The notes under the pieces: generated by a model
What the model was told of the DNA's origin: nothing
Seen by the model: only the letters and a program-made list of their open reading frames with translations
The model's database searches: none
Shown here: piece by piece, positions 16,875-26,232 of the stretch
How the letters are laid out: every line of letters starts with the position of its first letter
Numbering within the stretch: position 1 is the stretch's first letter
Made by a program: the position numbers and the translations under genes
Assembly: GCF_024764775.1 (NCBI RefSeq)
Contig: NZ_JALIGC010000040.1
Coordinates: forward strand, 372,001-436,000
Source of the DNA: Scandinavium manionii
GTDB taxonomy: Bacteria > Pseudomonadota > Gammaproteobacteria > Enterobacterales > Enterobacteriaceae
Direction of reading: 5' to 3'
Length of the DNA: 64,000 nucleotides

Positions 16875-17599
16875 TGATTTCCCTGAAAAATGTTTCGAAA
16901 TGGTATGGTCACTTTCAGGTGCTCACCGACTGCTCCACGGAAGTGAAAAAAGGCGAAGTGGTGGTAGTTTGCGGCCCGTCAGGGTCCGGTAAATCCACGC
17001 TGATTAAAACCGTTAACGGCCTTGAGCCGGTTCAGCAGGGCGAGATTCTGGTGAACGGTACGCAGGTGACCCACAAGAAAACCGATCTGGCAAAACTACG
17101 TTCACACGTCGGCATGGTATTCCAGCATTTCGAGCTGTTCCCACACCTGTCGATTATCGAAAACCTGACCCTGGCGCAGGTCAAAGTGCTGCAACGTGAT
17201 AAAACTGCTGCGCGCACCAAGGGGCTGAAATTGCTGGAACGCGTAGGGCTTACTGCCCATGCCGATAAGTTCCCGGCGCAGCTTTCCGGCGGCCAGCAGC
17301 AACGTGTGGCGATCGCCCGCGCGCTGTGTATGGATCCGGTGGCGATGCTGTTCGACGAGCCCACGTCAGCGCTGGATCCGGAAATGATCAACGAAGTGCT
17401 GGATGTCATGGTCGAACTGGCGCACGAAGGGATGACGATGATGGTGGTAACTCACGAAATGGGCTTTGCCCGCAAAGTGGCAAACCGCGTTATCTTTATG
17501 GACGAAGGCAAGATTGTGGAAGACTCCGACAAAGACGAGTTCTTTGATAATCCGAAGTCCGACCGTGCGAAAGATTTCCTGGCGAAAATTCTGCACTGA
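16874..17599 (+). CDS. gltL: Glutamate/aspartate ABC transporter ATPase
   Basis: Cytosolic ATPase that drives the importer. 241 residues. Walker A GPSGSGKST (about 35-43), Q-loop VFQHFELFPH, signature LSGGQQQRVAIARAL near 136, Walker B AMLFDEPTSALDPE and the H-loop VVTHEM near 194 are all intact. Last gene of the operon; a REP element follows 14 bases after its stop. Confidence 0.98.
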   Translation: MISLKNVSKWYGHFQVLTDCSTEVKKGEVVVVCGPSGSGKSTLIKTVNGLEPVQQGEILVNGTQVTHKKTDLAKLRSHVGMVFQHFELFPHLSIIENLTLAQVKVLQRDKTAARTKGLKLLERVGLTAHADKFPAQLSGGQQQRVAIARALCMDPVAMLFDEPTSALDPEMINEVLDVMVELAHEGMTMMVVTHEMGFARKVANRVIFMDEGKIVEDSDKDEFFDNPKSDRAKDFLAKILH

Positions 17600-17613
17600 T
17601 CTGGCTGTTAATT

Positions 17614-17640
17614 GCCCGGCGGCGTTCGCGCTTACCGGGC
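17614..17640. repeat. REP element between gltL and ybeL
   Basis: A 27-base element with a head GCCCGGCGGCG, TTCG and a tail CGCTTACCGGGC, the Klebsiella/Enterobacter-type REP palindrome. It lies between the convergent ends of gltL and ybeL and may act as a shared mRNA end. Confidence 0.8.
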
Positions 17641-17662
17641 TTACACATGCTGGCGTTAACGA

Positions 17663-18145
17663 CTAAGGCTCAAACGCCTTACGTTGAAACTGGTCATGGC
17701 CGCATTTCGGGCATAGCGGCAGCACGTCCGGCGAATATACTGCTAAGTGGAAGTGGCATTTCTCGCACACCAGATTGCCCAACCCCACCACTTCCCCGCT
17801 GTGATACACCCCATGGTGATTCAAGTCCTGGAATACTTCGCGCCATTCGAGCTGCGTTTTGTCAGTGATGTCCGCCAGTTCCTGCCAGATGCTCTCTTTA
17901 ATCACCCGCAGAAACACGCTGTCTTTCAGCTCATCCTGACTTTCGTTATAACTGATAGCGAACTCTTCCAGGTCACGACGGACGGCCCTTGTCAGCTCTT
18001 CCACTTCGGTTCGGGTTAACTCCCCGGTCTGGCTTACGCGAGCCCGCGCCTGCTCGACCAGCGCGTCAATATCGCGGTCTCCGTTACGCAGGCGTTCGGT
18101 TAGCGTCGTCACCAGTTCACGATAATATTGAGCGACCTTGTTCAT
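17663..18145 (-). CDS. ybeL: Zinc-ribbon-containing protein YbeL
   Basis: Conserved enteric protein of unknown function (DUF1451). 160 residues. The first 110 residues are charged and helical (EELTRAVRRDLEEFAISYNE), likely coiled coil; the C-terminus is a zinc ribbon with CEKC near 127 and CPKC near 145. In E. coli several genes (rihA, hscC and the djlB/djlC group) lie between gltL and ybeL; here the two are adjacent. Its neighbour leuS is divergent. Confidence 0.93.
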   Translation of the reverse strand: MNKVAQYYRELVTTLTERLRNGDRDIDALVEQARARVSQTGELTRTEVEELTRAVRRDLEEFAISYNESQDELKDSVFLRVIKESIWQELADITDKTQLEWREVFQDLNHHGVYHSGEVVGLGNLVCEKCHFHLAVYSPDVLPLCPKCGHDQFQRKAFEP

Positions 18146-18264
18146 TGTTTCATCTCCCGGGCGGTTAACGTCCTCTAATGATAGACCTTATTTCCTTATC
18201 GCTTTGTCAGGTAAGCCACAGACACGGTAAATAAACGCCAGCCTGGTGTGTGCGAAAGGCTGTT

Positions 18265-18294
18265 TTGACGTGCCCGTTTGGGCTATGCTATGCG
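18265..18294 (+). promoter_or_regulatory. Likely leuS promoter
   Basis: TTGACG (18265-18270) and an extended -10 TGCTATGCG (TATGCG at 18289-18294) with an 18-base spacer, about 66 bases before the leuS start. Confidence 0.5.
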
Positions 18295-18359
18295 GATCTG
18301 AATGACCACATCCATTGGCTACGTTTGTAGCTGTATTGAAAACAGGACCACTGGCTGCC

Positions 18360-20942
18360 ATGCAAGAGCAATACCGCCCGGAAGAGATAGAATCGAAAGT
18401 CCAGCAACACTGGGACGATAAGCGCACATTTGAAGTGACTGAAGACAACAGCAAAGAGAAATACTATTGCCTGTCGATGCTCCCCTATCCTTCTGGCCGA
18501 CTACACATGGGCCACGTGCGCAACTACACCATCGGTGATGTGATTGCCCGCTACCAGCGCATGCTGGGCAAAAACGTGCTGCAGCCAATCGGCTGGGATG
18601 CGTTTGGTCTGCCGGCTGAAGGCGCTGCGGTAAAAAACAACACCGCACCTGCACCGTGGACCTACGACAACATCGCCTACATGAAGAACCAGCTCAAAAT
18701 GCTGGGCTTCGGTTATGACTGGAGCCGCGAGCTGGCGACCTGTACCCCGGAATACTACCGCTGGGAGCAGAAGTTCTTCACCGAGCTCTACAAAAAAGGC
18801 CTGGTCTACAAGAAAACGTCCGCCGTTAACTGGTGCCCGAACGACCAGACCGTACTGGCGAACGAGCAGGTTATCGACGGCTGCTGCTGGCGCTGTGATA
18901 CCAAAGTTGAGCGTAAAGAAATTCCACAGTGGTTCATCAAAATCACCGCTTACGCGGACGAACTGCTGAACGATCTGGATAAAATGGATCAGTGGCCTGA
19001 CACGGTGAAAACCATGCAGCGCAACTGGATTGGCCGTTCCGAAGGCGTGGAAATCACCTTCGACGTTGCCGATTACGCTGACAAGCTGACCGTTTACACG
19101 ACGCGCCCGGACACCTTCATGGGTGCAACTTACCTGGCCGTGGCCGCAGGTCACCCGCTTGCACAACAGGCTGCCCTCAACAATCCTGAACTGGCGGCCT
19201 TCGTTGACGAATGCCGCAACACCAAAGTTGCTGAAGCTGAAATGGCGACGATGGAGAAGAAAGGCGTCGACACCGGTTTCAAAGCGATTCATCCGCTGAC
19301 CGGCGGAGCCGTTCCAGTCTGGGCGGCTAACTTTGTGCTGATGGAATACGGCACCGGTGCAGTGATGGCCGTTCCAGGCCACGACCAGCGCGATTACGAA
19401 TTTGCGACCAAATACGGCCTGACCATCAAGCCGGTTATTCTGAACGCTGATGGCTCCGAGCCAGACCTGTCTGAACAAGCCCTGACCGAAAAAGGCACCC
19501 TGTTTAACTCTGGTGAATTTAGCGGTCTGAGCTTCGAAGCAGGCTTCAACGCCATTGCCGACAAGCTGGCAGAACTTGGCGTGGGTGAGCGTAAAGTAAA
19601 CTTCCGTCTGCGCGACTGGGGCGTTTCCCGTCAGCGCTACTGGGGCGCGCCAATCCCGATGGTGACCCTGGAAGACGGTACCGTGATGCCAACCCCAGAA
19701 GATCAGCTGCCGGTTATTCTGCCGGAAGATGTAGTCATGGACGGTATCACCAGCCCAATCAAAGCCGATCCTGAGTGGGCGAAAACCACCGTTAACGGCA
19801 AGCCAGCGCTGCGTGAAACCGACACCTTTGACACCTTTATGGAGTCTTCCTGGTATTACGCGCGTTACACCTGCCCTGACTATCAGGAAGGGATGCTGGA
19901 TTCCGACGCTGCCAACTACTGGCTGCCGGTGGATATTTATATCGGCGGGATCGAACACGCCATCATGCACCTGCTGTACTTCCGCTTCTTCCACAAACTG
20001 ATGCGTGATGCGGGCATGGTGAACTCTGACGAACCGGCTAAACAGCTGCTGTGCCAGGGTATGGTGCTGGCAGATGCCTTCTACTATCTGGGCGAAAACG
20101 GCGAGCGTAACTGGGTTTCCCCGAAAGAAGCCATCGTTGAGCGCGACGAGAAGGGCCGTATCGTGAAAGCGAAGGACGAAGCGGGCCATGAGCTGGTGTA
20201 TACCGGCATGAGCAAAATGTCTAAGTCCAAAAACAACGGCATTGACCCGCAGGAAATGGTTGAGCGTTATGGCGCGGACACCGTTCGTCTGTTCATGATG
20301 TTTGCGTCTCCAGCAGACATGACCCTCGAGTGGCAGGAATCTGGCGTTGAAGGCGCTAACCGCTTCCTGAAGCGCGTGTGGAAACTGGTTTACGAACACA
20401 CCGCGAAAGGCCCAACGGTTGCCCTGAACGTCGACGCGTTGAGCGAAGATCAGCAGGCGCTGCGTCGTGACGTTCACAAAACTATCGCTAAAGTGACCGA
20501 TGATATCGGTCGTCGTCAGACCTTCAACACTGCCATCGCGGCCGTGATGGAACTGATGAACAAACTGGCGAAAGCCCCTGCTGAAGAAGAGCAGGATCGC
20601 GCTCTGCTGCAGGAAGCTCTGCAATCCGTGGTACGTATGCTGAACCCGTTCACCCCGCACATTAGCTTCACGTTGTGGCAGCTGCTGGGTGGCGAAGGTG
20701 ATGTCGACAACGCACCATGGCCGGTAGCTGACGAAAAAGCGATGGTGGAAAACACCACCCTCGTCGTGGTACAGGTTAACGGTAAAGTCCGCGGTAAAGT
20801 GACTGTGCCGGTGGATGCAACGGAAGAGCAGATTCGTGAACGTGCAGGCCAGGAACATCTGGTCGCAAAATATCTGGATGGTATGACCGTGCGTAAAGTC
20901 ATTTACGTGCCGGGCAAACTGCTCAACCTGGTCGTTGGCTAA
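18360..20942 (+). CDS. leuS: Leucyl-tRNA synthetase
   Basis: Class I synthetase charging tRNA-Leu, with a CP1 editing domain. 860 residues from ATG at 18360 (MQEQYRPEEIESKVQQHW), the E. coli length; the open frame 15 codons further up has no family support. HIGH motif PYPSGRLHMGH near residue 50, editing-domain threonine-rich segment TTRPDTFMGATY near 250, and KMSKS within SKMSKSKNNG near 620. First gene of leuS-lptE-holA-nadD. Confidence 0.98.
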   Translation: MQEQYRPEEIESKVQQHWDDKRTFEVTEDNSKEKYYCLSMLPYPSGRLHMGHVRNYTIGDVIARYQRMLGKNVLQPIGWDAFGLPAEGAAVKNNTAPAPWTYDNIAYMKNQLKMLGFGYDWSRELATCTPEYYRWEQKFFTELYKKGLVYKKTSAVNWCPNDQTVLANEQVIDGCCWRCDTKVERKEIPQWFIKITAYADELLNDLDKMDQWPDTVKTMQRNWIGRSEGVEITFDVADYADKLTVYTTRPDTFMGATYLAVAAGHPLAQQAALNNPELAAFVDECRNTKVAEAEMATMEKKGVDTGFKAIHPLTGGAVPVWAANFVLMEYGTGAVMAVPGHDQRDYEFATKYGLTIKPVILNADGSEPDLSEQALTEKGTLFNSGEFSGLSFEAGFNAIADKLAELGVGERKVNFRLRDWGVSRQRYWGAPIPMVTLEDGTVMPTPEDQLPVILPEDVVMDGITSPIKADPEWAKTTVNGKPALRETDTFDTFMESSWYYARYTCPDYQEGMLDSDAANYWLPVDIYIGGIEHAIMHLLYFRFFHKLMRDAGMVNSDEPAKQLLCQGMVLADAFYYLGENGERNWVSPKEAIVERDEKGRIVKAKDEAGHELVYTGMSKMSKSKNNGIDPQEMVERYGADTVRLFMMFASPADMTLEWQESGVEGANRFLKRVWKLVYEHTAKGPTVALNVDALSEDQQALRRDVHKTIAKVTDDIGRRQTFNTAIAAVMELMNKLAKAPAEEEQDRALLQEALQSVVRMLNPFTPHISFTLWQLLGGEGDVDNAPWPVADEKAMVENTTLVVVQVNGKVRGKVTVPVDATEEQIRERAGQEHLVAKYLDGMTVRKVIYVPGKLLNLVVG

Positions 20943-20956
20943 GCGCGGGAGGAAGC

Positions 20957-21550
20957 GTGCGATTTCTGACAACGTTATTGGTATCTCTGGCGGTGCTTGT
21001 CACCGCTGGTTGTGGCTGGCACCTGCGTAGTACCACGCAGGTTCCGGACAACATGAAAAAGATGATTTTTATCTCAGGCGATCCTAACGGTCCGCTGAGC
21101 CGCTCGGTGCGTAACCAATTACGCCTGAACGGAATTGAAATTGTGGAAGCCAGCTCGATTCGCCAGGACATTCCGTCACTGCGTCTGGGCGGTGCATCGA
21201 TTGGTAAAGATACCGCGTCCGTATTCCAGGATGGTAAAACGGCGGAATACCAGATGGTCATGACCGTCTCCGCCAGCGTGCTTATCCCGGGTCACGACAT
21301 CTATCCAATCAGCACCAAGGTTTATCGTTCGTACTTCGATAACCCACAGCAGGCGCTGGCGAAAGATGCCGAGCAAGCGATGATCGTCCAGGAGATGTAC
21401 GACAAAGCCGCTCAACAGCTGATCCGTAAGCTGCCAAGCGTCAAGGTGGCGGATGCTGAAGCCACCAAAGAGGACGAGCAGTCCGCTACGGATGCTAACG
21501 CAACCGAAGCGCCGGCCGGAACTCGCGTCTCCACGACCCTGGGTAACTGA
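20957..21550 (+). CDS. lptE: LPS-assembly lipoprotein LptE
   Basis: Outer-membrane lipoprotein plugging the LptD barrel for LPS export. 197 residues. Starts with GTG at 20957 behind GGAGGAAG, 14 bases after leuS. A lipoprotein signal peptide ends AVLVTAGC, with Cys19 the acylation site. The Ser/Thr/Glu-rich tail ends RVSTTLGN like E. coli. Its TGA overlaps the holA ATG. Confidence 0.96.
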   Translation: MRFLTTLLVSLAVLVTAGCGWHLRSTTQVPDNMKKMIFISGDPNGPLSRSVRNQLRLNGIEIVEASSIRQDIPSLRLGGASIGKDTASVFQDGKTAEYQMVMTVSASVLIPGHDIYPISTKVYRSYFDNPQQALAKDAEQAMIVQEMYDKAAQQLIRKLPSVKVADAEATKEDEQSATDANATEAPAGTRVSTTLGN

Positions 21551-22581
21551 TGATTCGGTTGTACCCAGAACAACTCCGCGCGCAGCTCTCTGAAGGGCTG
21601 CGCGCGGCGTATTTACTCCTTGGAAATGACCCCCTTCTGCTTCAGGAAAGTCAGGATGCCATTCGCCACGCGGCGGGGGCTCAGGGCTTTGATGAACACC
21701 ACACCGTCACAATAGACGCCAGCACCGACTGGAATGCGCTGTTTGCACTTAGCCAGGAACGCAGCCTGTTTGCCACGCGTCAAACGTTGACGCTGGTCCT
21801 GCCGGATAATGGTCCGAATGCGGCGATTAATGAACAGCTCGTAGCGCTGACTGGCCTGCTCCACGACGAATTGTTGCTGATTATCCGTGGTAATAAGCTG
21901 ACCAAAGCCCAGGAAAATGCGGCCTGGTATAACGCGCTTTCCGGACGTGCAGCGCAGGTTTCCTGCCAGACGCCGGAACAAGCACAGCTGCCGCGCTGGC
22001 TCGCCACCCGTGCCAGACAGCTTAATTTGCAGCTTGATGACGCCGCAAGCCAACTGCTTTGCTATTGCTATGAAGGCAATCTGCTGGCGCTGGCCCAGGC
22101 ACTTGAACGCCTGTCGCTCCTGTGGCCTGACGGTAAACTGACGCTGCCACGGGTTGAGCAAGCGGTAAATGATGCGGCGCACTTTACACCGTTTCACTGG
22201 CTTGATGCGCTGCTGGCAGGAAAAAGTAAACGCGCGTTGCATATCCTGCAGCAGTTACGCCAGGAAGGCAGTGAGCCGGTTATTCTGCTGCGAACCCTTC
22301 AGCGCGAACTTCTGCTGCTGGTGAACATGAAGCGTCAATCAGTCAACACGCCGCTGCGCGCCCTGTTCGATAAGCACCGCGTCTGGCAGAATCGTCGACC
22401 GTTATTTACCGAGGCACTGAACCGCCTGAGCCCGGAGCAGCTGCGCCATGCGGTGTCTCTTTTGGCGCGAACTGAGCTCACGCTCAAACAGGATTACGGC
22501 CAGTCGGTCTGGGCTGAACTCGACGGTCTGTCGCTGCTGCTGTGTCACAAAAATCTGCCCGACGTTTTTTTTGAAGGATGA
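21550..22581 (+). CDS. holA: DNA polymerase III subunit delta
   Basis: Clamp-loader subunit that opens the beta clamp. 343 residues, the E. coli length. The N-terminal AAA-like domain shows AAYLLLGNDPLLLQES near residue 20; the beta-binding hydrophobic pair lies in the SLFATRQTL region near 70. Overlaps lptE (TGATG) and ends one base before nadD, so the operon is tightly packed. Confidence 0.97.
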   Translation: MIRLYPEQLRAQLSEGLRAAYLLLGNDPLLLQESQDAIRHAAGAQGFDEHHTVTIDASTDWNALFALSQERSLFATRQTLTLVLPDNGPNAAINEQLVALTGLLHDELLLIIRGNKLTKAQENAAWYNALSGRAAQVSCQTPEQAQLPRWLATRARQLNLQLDDAASQLLCYCYEGNLLALAQALERLSLLWPDGKLTLPRVEQAVNDAAHFTPFHWLDALLAGKSKRALHILQQLRQEGSEPVILLRTLQRELLLLVNMKRQSVNTPLRALFDKHRVWQNRRPLFTEALNRLSPEQLRHAVSLLARTELTLKQDYGQSVWAELDGLSLLLCHKNLPDVFFEG

Positions 22582-22582
22582 T

Positions 22583-23224
22583 ATGACGGCGTTAAAGGCA
22601 CTCTACGGCGGCACATTTGACCCCGTACATTATGGTCACCTCAAGCCGGTCGAAATTCTGGCAAACCTGATTGGCCTGTCGAAGGTCATCATCATGCCGA
22701 ACAACGTTCCGCCGCATCGTCCGCAGCCGGAAGCGACCAGCGCCCAGCGTACCGAAATGCTGGAGCTGGCTATCGCCGATAAGCCCCTGTTTGAACTCGA
22801 TGAACGTGAACTGCGCCGCGATACGCGTTCTTACACATCGGAAACGCTGCGCGAATGGCGTCGGGAACAGGGTCCAACGCAGCCGTTAGCCTTTATTATT
22901 GGTCAAGACTCGCTGATCAACTTCCCGTCATGGCACGACTACGAAAGCATTCTGGATAATGCGCACCTGTTGGTGTGCCGTCGTCCAGGCTATCCGATGG
23001 CGATGAAAGAGGAAGCGCATCAGCATTGGCTGGATCGCCATCTGACGATCAGCGCGGATGATTTACACCGCACTCCCGCAGGGAAAATTTACATCGCTGA
23101 AACCCCCTGGTTCAATATTTCCGCCACGCTGATTCGCGAGCGCCTCCAGCAGGGCGAGTCCTGCGACGAAATGTTGCCGCAGTCAGTGCTGCGTTATATC
23201 CATGAACAAGGGCTTTACCAATAA
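22583..23224 (+). CDS. nadD: Nicotinate-mononucleotide adenylyltransferase
   Basis: Joins NaMN and ATP to deamido-NAD in NAD synthesis. 213 residues, the family length, from ATG at 22583 (GAAGGATGAT just upstream). The nucleotidyltransferase motif GGTFDPVHYGH is at residues 8-18 and ISATLIRERL, the second ATP-binding motif, is near 178. In E. coli cobC follows; here the next 288 bases hold no gene. Confidence 0.97.
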   Translation: MTALKALYGGTFDPVHYGHLKPVEILANLIGLSKVIIMPNNVPPHRPQPEATSAQRTEMLELAIADKPLFELDERELRRDTRSYTSETLREWRREQGPTQPLAFIIGQDSLINFPSWHDYESILDNAHLLVCRRPGYPMAMKEEAHQHWLDRHLTISADDLHRTPAGKIYIAETPWFNISATLIRERLQQGESCDEMLPQSVLRYIHEQGLYQ

Positions 23225-23293
23225 CATTCCGGGGCTTACTGCGCGTAAAGTCTGCGATATTCCTGTTTTCATCGCCAACCTCCCTTCAGACCA

Positions 23294-23321
23294 TTGACAC
23301 CCCCTGACAGGCTGTTATTCT
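23294..23321 (+). promoter_or_regulatory. Candidate promoter in the nadD-rsfS gap
   Basis: TTGACA (23294-23299) and TATTCT (23316-23321) with a 16-base spacer. A second -10-like TATACT lies at 23467 without a good -35. One or both likely drive rsfS-rlmH-mrdAB-rlpA. Nothing else is visible in the gap 23225-23512. Confidence 0.5.
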
Positions 23322-23512
23322 CCGCAGCCAGACTTATCCCACCACACTGATTTACAGAAATTGTTTTACAAAAATGGCGATGCAATCATGGCCATTGGGT
23401 GGGATGATAGCGCGCCGGTACTGTCCGGCAGGCGACATTTGTCCGAATTCGTCCTGGTTTCAGGTATACTTACGGGCTGTTTATATTTTTCATCACCTGA
23501 CCAGGGGGAAAC

Positions 23513-23830
23513 TTGCAAGGTAAAGAACTTCAGGATTTTGTCATCGACAAAATCGACGACCTTAAGGGCCAGGACATCATCACTATCGATGTTCACGGCA
23601 AATCCAGTATCACCGACTGCATGATCATCTGCACCGGTACGTCCACCCGCCATGTGGTGTCCATTGCCGATCACGTTGTCCAGGAATCTCGCGCAGCAGG
23701 TTTGTACCCGCTGGGTGTAGAAGGCGAAAATGTCGCTGACTGGGTTGTGGTTGATCTCGGCGAAGTGATTGTTCACGTTATGCAGGAAGAAAGCCGTCGC
23801 CTGTATGAACTGGAAAAACTCTGGGGTTAA
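23513..23830 (+). CDS. rsfS: Ribosomal silencing factor RsfS
   Basis: Binds uL14 and blocks 30S/50S joining when nutrients are low. 105 residues. The start is TTG at 23513 behind AGGGGGAA, giving MQGKELQDFVIDKIDDLKG as in E. coli. The conserved core DCMIICTGTSTRH and DWVVVDLGEVIVHVM is present. Separated from rlmH by 3 bases. Confidence 0.96.
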   Translation: MQGKELQDFVIDKIDDLKGQDIITIDVHGKSSITDCMIICTGTSTRHVVSIADHVVQESRAAGLYPLGVEGENVADWVVVDLGEVIVHVMQEESRRLYELEKLWG

Positions 23831-23833
23831 TGC

Positions 23834-24301
23834 GTGAAGCTGCAGCTCATTGCCGTGGGAACCAAAATGCCGGACTGGGTTCAGACCGGTTTCACGGAAT
23901 ATCTGCGCCGCTTTCCCCGAGATATGCCGTTCGAACTGGTGGAAATTCCTGCTGGTAAACGCGGTAAGAATGCCGATATTGCTCGCATTCTGGAGAAAGA
24001 AGGTGAATTGATGCTGGCTGCGGCCGGCAAAAATCGCATTGTCACGCTGGATATCCCCGGAAAACCGTGGGATACACCGCAGCTGGCCCATGAGCTTGAG
24101 CGCTGGAAACAGGATGGGCGTGACGTCAGTCTGCTGATCGGTGGCCCGGAGGGGTTATCCCCTGCCTGTAAAGCTGCCGCAGAACAAAGTTGGTCGCTCT
24201 CCTCGCTCACTCTCCCTCACCCGTTGGTACGCGTGCTGGTTGCAGAAAGCCTTTATCGGGCGTGGAGTATTACCACCAACCACCCTTACCACCGCGAGTA
24301 A
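23834..24301 (+). CDS. rlmH: 23S rRNA pseudouridine1915 N3-methyltransferase
   Basis: SPOUT methyltransferase that modifies pseudouridine 1915 in helix 69 after subunit joining. 155 residues. GTG start at 23834. The SAM-binding trefoil knot is seen in LLIGGPEGLS (about 101-110) and the C-terminal RVLVAESLYRAWSI. It lies between rsfS and mrdA in the conserved order. Confidence 0.97.
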   Translation: MKLQLIAVGTKMPDWVQTGFTEYLRRFPRDMPFELVEIPAGKRGKNADIARILEKEGELMLAAAGKNRIVTLDIPGKPWDTPQLAHELERWKQDGRDVSLLIGGPEGLSPACKAAAEQSWSLSSLTLPHPLVRVLVAESLYRAWSITTNHPYHRE

Positions 24302-24328
24302 TGATGACCAGGTTAGATTAAGCAGCGG

Positions 24329-26230
24329 ATGAAATTACAGAATTCTTTTCGCGACTACACGGCTGAGTCCGCGCTGTTTGTGCGCCGGGCGGTAATCGCA
24401 TTTTTGGGCATTTTAGCGCTCAGCGGCGTGCTGGTTGTTAACCTCTATAATCTGCAGATTGTCCGCTTTACAGACTACCAGACCCGCTCCAACGAAAACC
24501 GCATCAAGCTGGTGCCAATCCCACCGAGCCGCGGCATTATCTATGACCGCAACGGCACTCCGCTGGCGTTGAACCGTACCATTTATCAGTTAGAACTGAT
24601 GCCAGAAAAGGTCGATAACCTCCAGCAAACGTTGAACGATCTGCGAAGCGTGATCGACCTTACCGACGACGATATCGTCAACTTCAAGAAAGAGCGCGCC
24701 CGCTCTCACCGTTTCACCTCCATTCCGGTGAAAGTTAACCTGACAGAAGTTCAGGTCGCCCGTTTTGCGGTGAATCAGTACCGTTTCCCAGGCGTGGAAG
24801 TGAAAGGCTATAAGCGTCGCTACTATCCTTACGGCTCCGCGCTGACGCATGTGATCGGCTACGTCTCAAAAATCAATGACAAAGACGTTGAACGCCTCGA
24901 TAAAGAAGGCAAAATCGCCAACTACGCCGCGACCCACGATATCGGTAAGCTGGGCATTGAGCGCTATTACGAAGACGTGCTGCATGGACAGACCGGTTAC
25001 GAAGAGGTTGAAGTTAACAACCGCGGCCGCGTTATCCGTCAGCTGAAAGAAGTCTCGCCAACCGCCGGACATGATATCCATCTGACGCTGGACCTGCAGT
25101 TACAGCAGTATATTGAAACCCTGTTGGCGGGCAGCCGTGCAGCTGTAGTGGTCACCGATCCTCGTTCTGGCGGCATCCTCGCGCTGGTTTCAATGCCAAG
25201 CTATGATCCGAACCTTTTTGTGGACGGCATCTCCAGCAAAGATTATTCCGGTCTGTTGAACGACCCGAATACGCCACTGGTTAACCGCGCCACGCAGGGT
25301 GTTTATCCTCCCGCGTCAACGGTAAAACCGTACGTGGCAGTCTCCGCATTGACGGCTGGCGTGATCACCCGCAATACCGGCCTGTTTGACCCGGGCTGGT
25401 GGCAGCTGCCAGGCTCTGACAAACGCTATCGTGACTGGAAAAGATGGGGCCACGGCCACCTGAACGTCACCAAAGCGCTGGAAGAATCTGCGGATACCTT
25501 CTTCTATCAGGTCGCCTATGACATGGGCATCGACCGCCTTTCAGAGTGGATGGGCAAGTTTGGCTACGGCCACTACACCGGAATCGATCTCTCCGAAGAG
25601 CGCTCCGGCAACATGCCAACCCGTGAATGGAAACTGAAACGCTTTAAGAAACCGTGGTACCAGGGTGACACCATTCCGGTCGGGATCGGCCAGGGCTACT
25701 GGACAGCCACGCCGATTCAGATGAGCAAAGCGTTGATGATCCTGATTAACGACGGCGTTGTGAAAGTGCCTCACCTGCTGATGAGCACCGCTGAAAATGG
25801 GAAACAGGTACCCTGGGATCAGCCTCACGAAGCCCCGGTTGGCGACGTGCACTCTGGCTTCTGGGAAATTGCCAAAGACGGGATGTACGGCGTGGCCAAC
25901 CGTCCAAACGGGACCGCGCATAAATACTTTGCGGGCGCACCGTATAAAGTCGCCGCGAAATCCGGTACTGCTCAGGTCTTTGGTCTGAAAGCCAACGAAA
26001 CCTATAACGCCCACCGCATTGCGGAACGTCTACGTGACCACAAACTGATGACCGCGTTTGCGCCATATGACAATCCGAGAGTGGCGGTAGCGATAATCCT
26101 CGAAAACGGCGGCGCAGGCCCTGCAGTCGGGACACTCATGCGTCAAATTCTCGACCACATTATGCTCGGTGATAACAACACCGTACTGCCGGCAGAAAAC
26201 CCGGCAGCCGCAGCCGCGGAGGACCAATAA
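24329..26230 (+). CDS. mrdA: Peptidoglycan DD-transpeptidase PBP2
   Basis: Elongasome transpeptidase that cross-links lateral-wall peptidoglycan with RodA. 633 residues, the E. coli length. Cytosolic tail, membrane anchor at about 20-42, pedestal domain, then the penicillin-binding domain with active-site Ser330 in STVK (330-333), SAD in EESADTF and KSGT near 544. Immediately followed by mrdB. Confidence 0.98.
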   Translation: MKLQNSFRDYTAESALFVRRAVIAFLGILALSGVLVVNLYNLQIVRFTDYQTRSNENRIKLVPIPPSRGIIYDRNGTPLALNRTIYQLELMPEKVDNLQQTLNDLRSVIDLTDDDIVNFKKERARSHRFTSIPVKVNLTEVQVARFAVNQYRFPGVEVKGYKRRYYPYGSALTHVIGYVSKINDKDVERLDKEGKIANYAATHDIGKLGIERYYEDVLHGQTGYEEVEVNNRGRVIRQLKEVSPTAGHDIHLTLDLQLQQYIETLLAGSRAAVVVTDPRSGGILALVSMPSYDPNLFVDGISSKDYSGLLNDPNTPLVNRATQGVYPPASTVKPYVAVSALTAGVITRNTGLFDPGWWQLPGSDKRYRDWKRWGHGHLNVTKALEESADTFFYQVAYDMGIDRLSEWMGKFGYGHYTGIDLSEERSGNMPTREWKLKRFKKPWYQGDTIPVGIGQGYWTATPIQMSKALMILINDGVVKVPHLLMSTAENGKQVPWDQPHEAPVGDVHSGFWEIAKDGMYGVANRPNGTAHKYFAGAPYKVAAKSGTAQVFGLKANETYNAHRIAERLRDHKLMTAFAPYDNPRVAVAIILENGGAGPAVGTLMRQILDHIMLGDNNTVLPAENPAAAAAEDQ

Positions 26231-26232
26231 CA

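Noticed and set aside
18501..20972. 823-codon open frame antisense to leuS
   Set aside because: It is the codon-position shadow of leuS: no ribosome site and low-complexity His/Arg/Gln-rich translation, while leuS is complete with all motifs.
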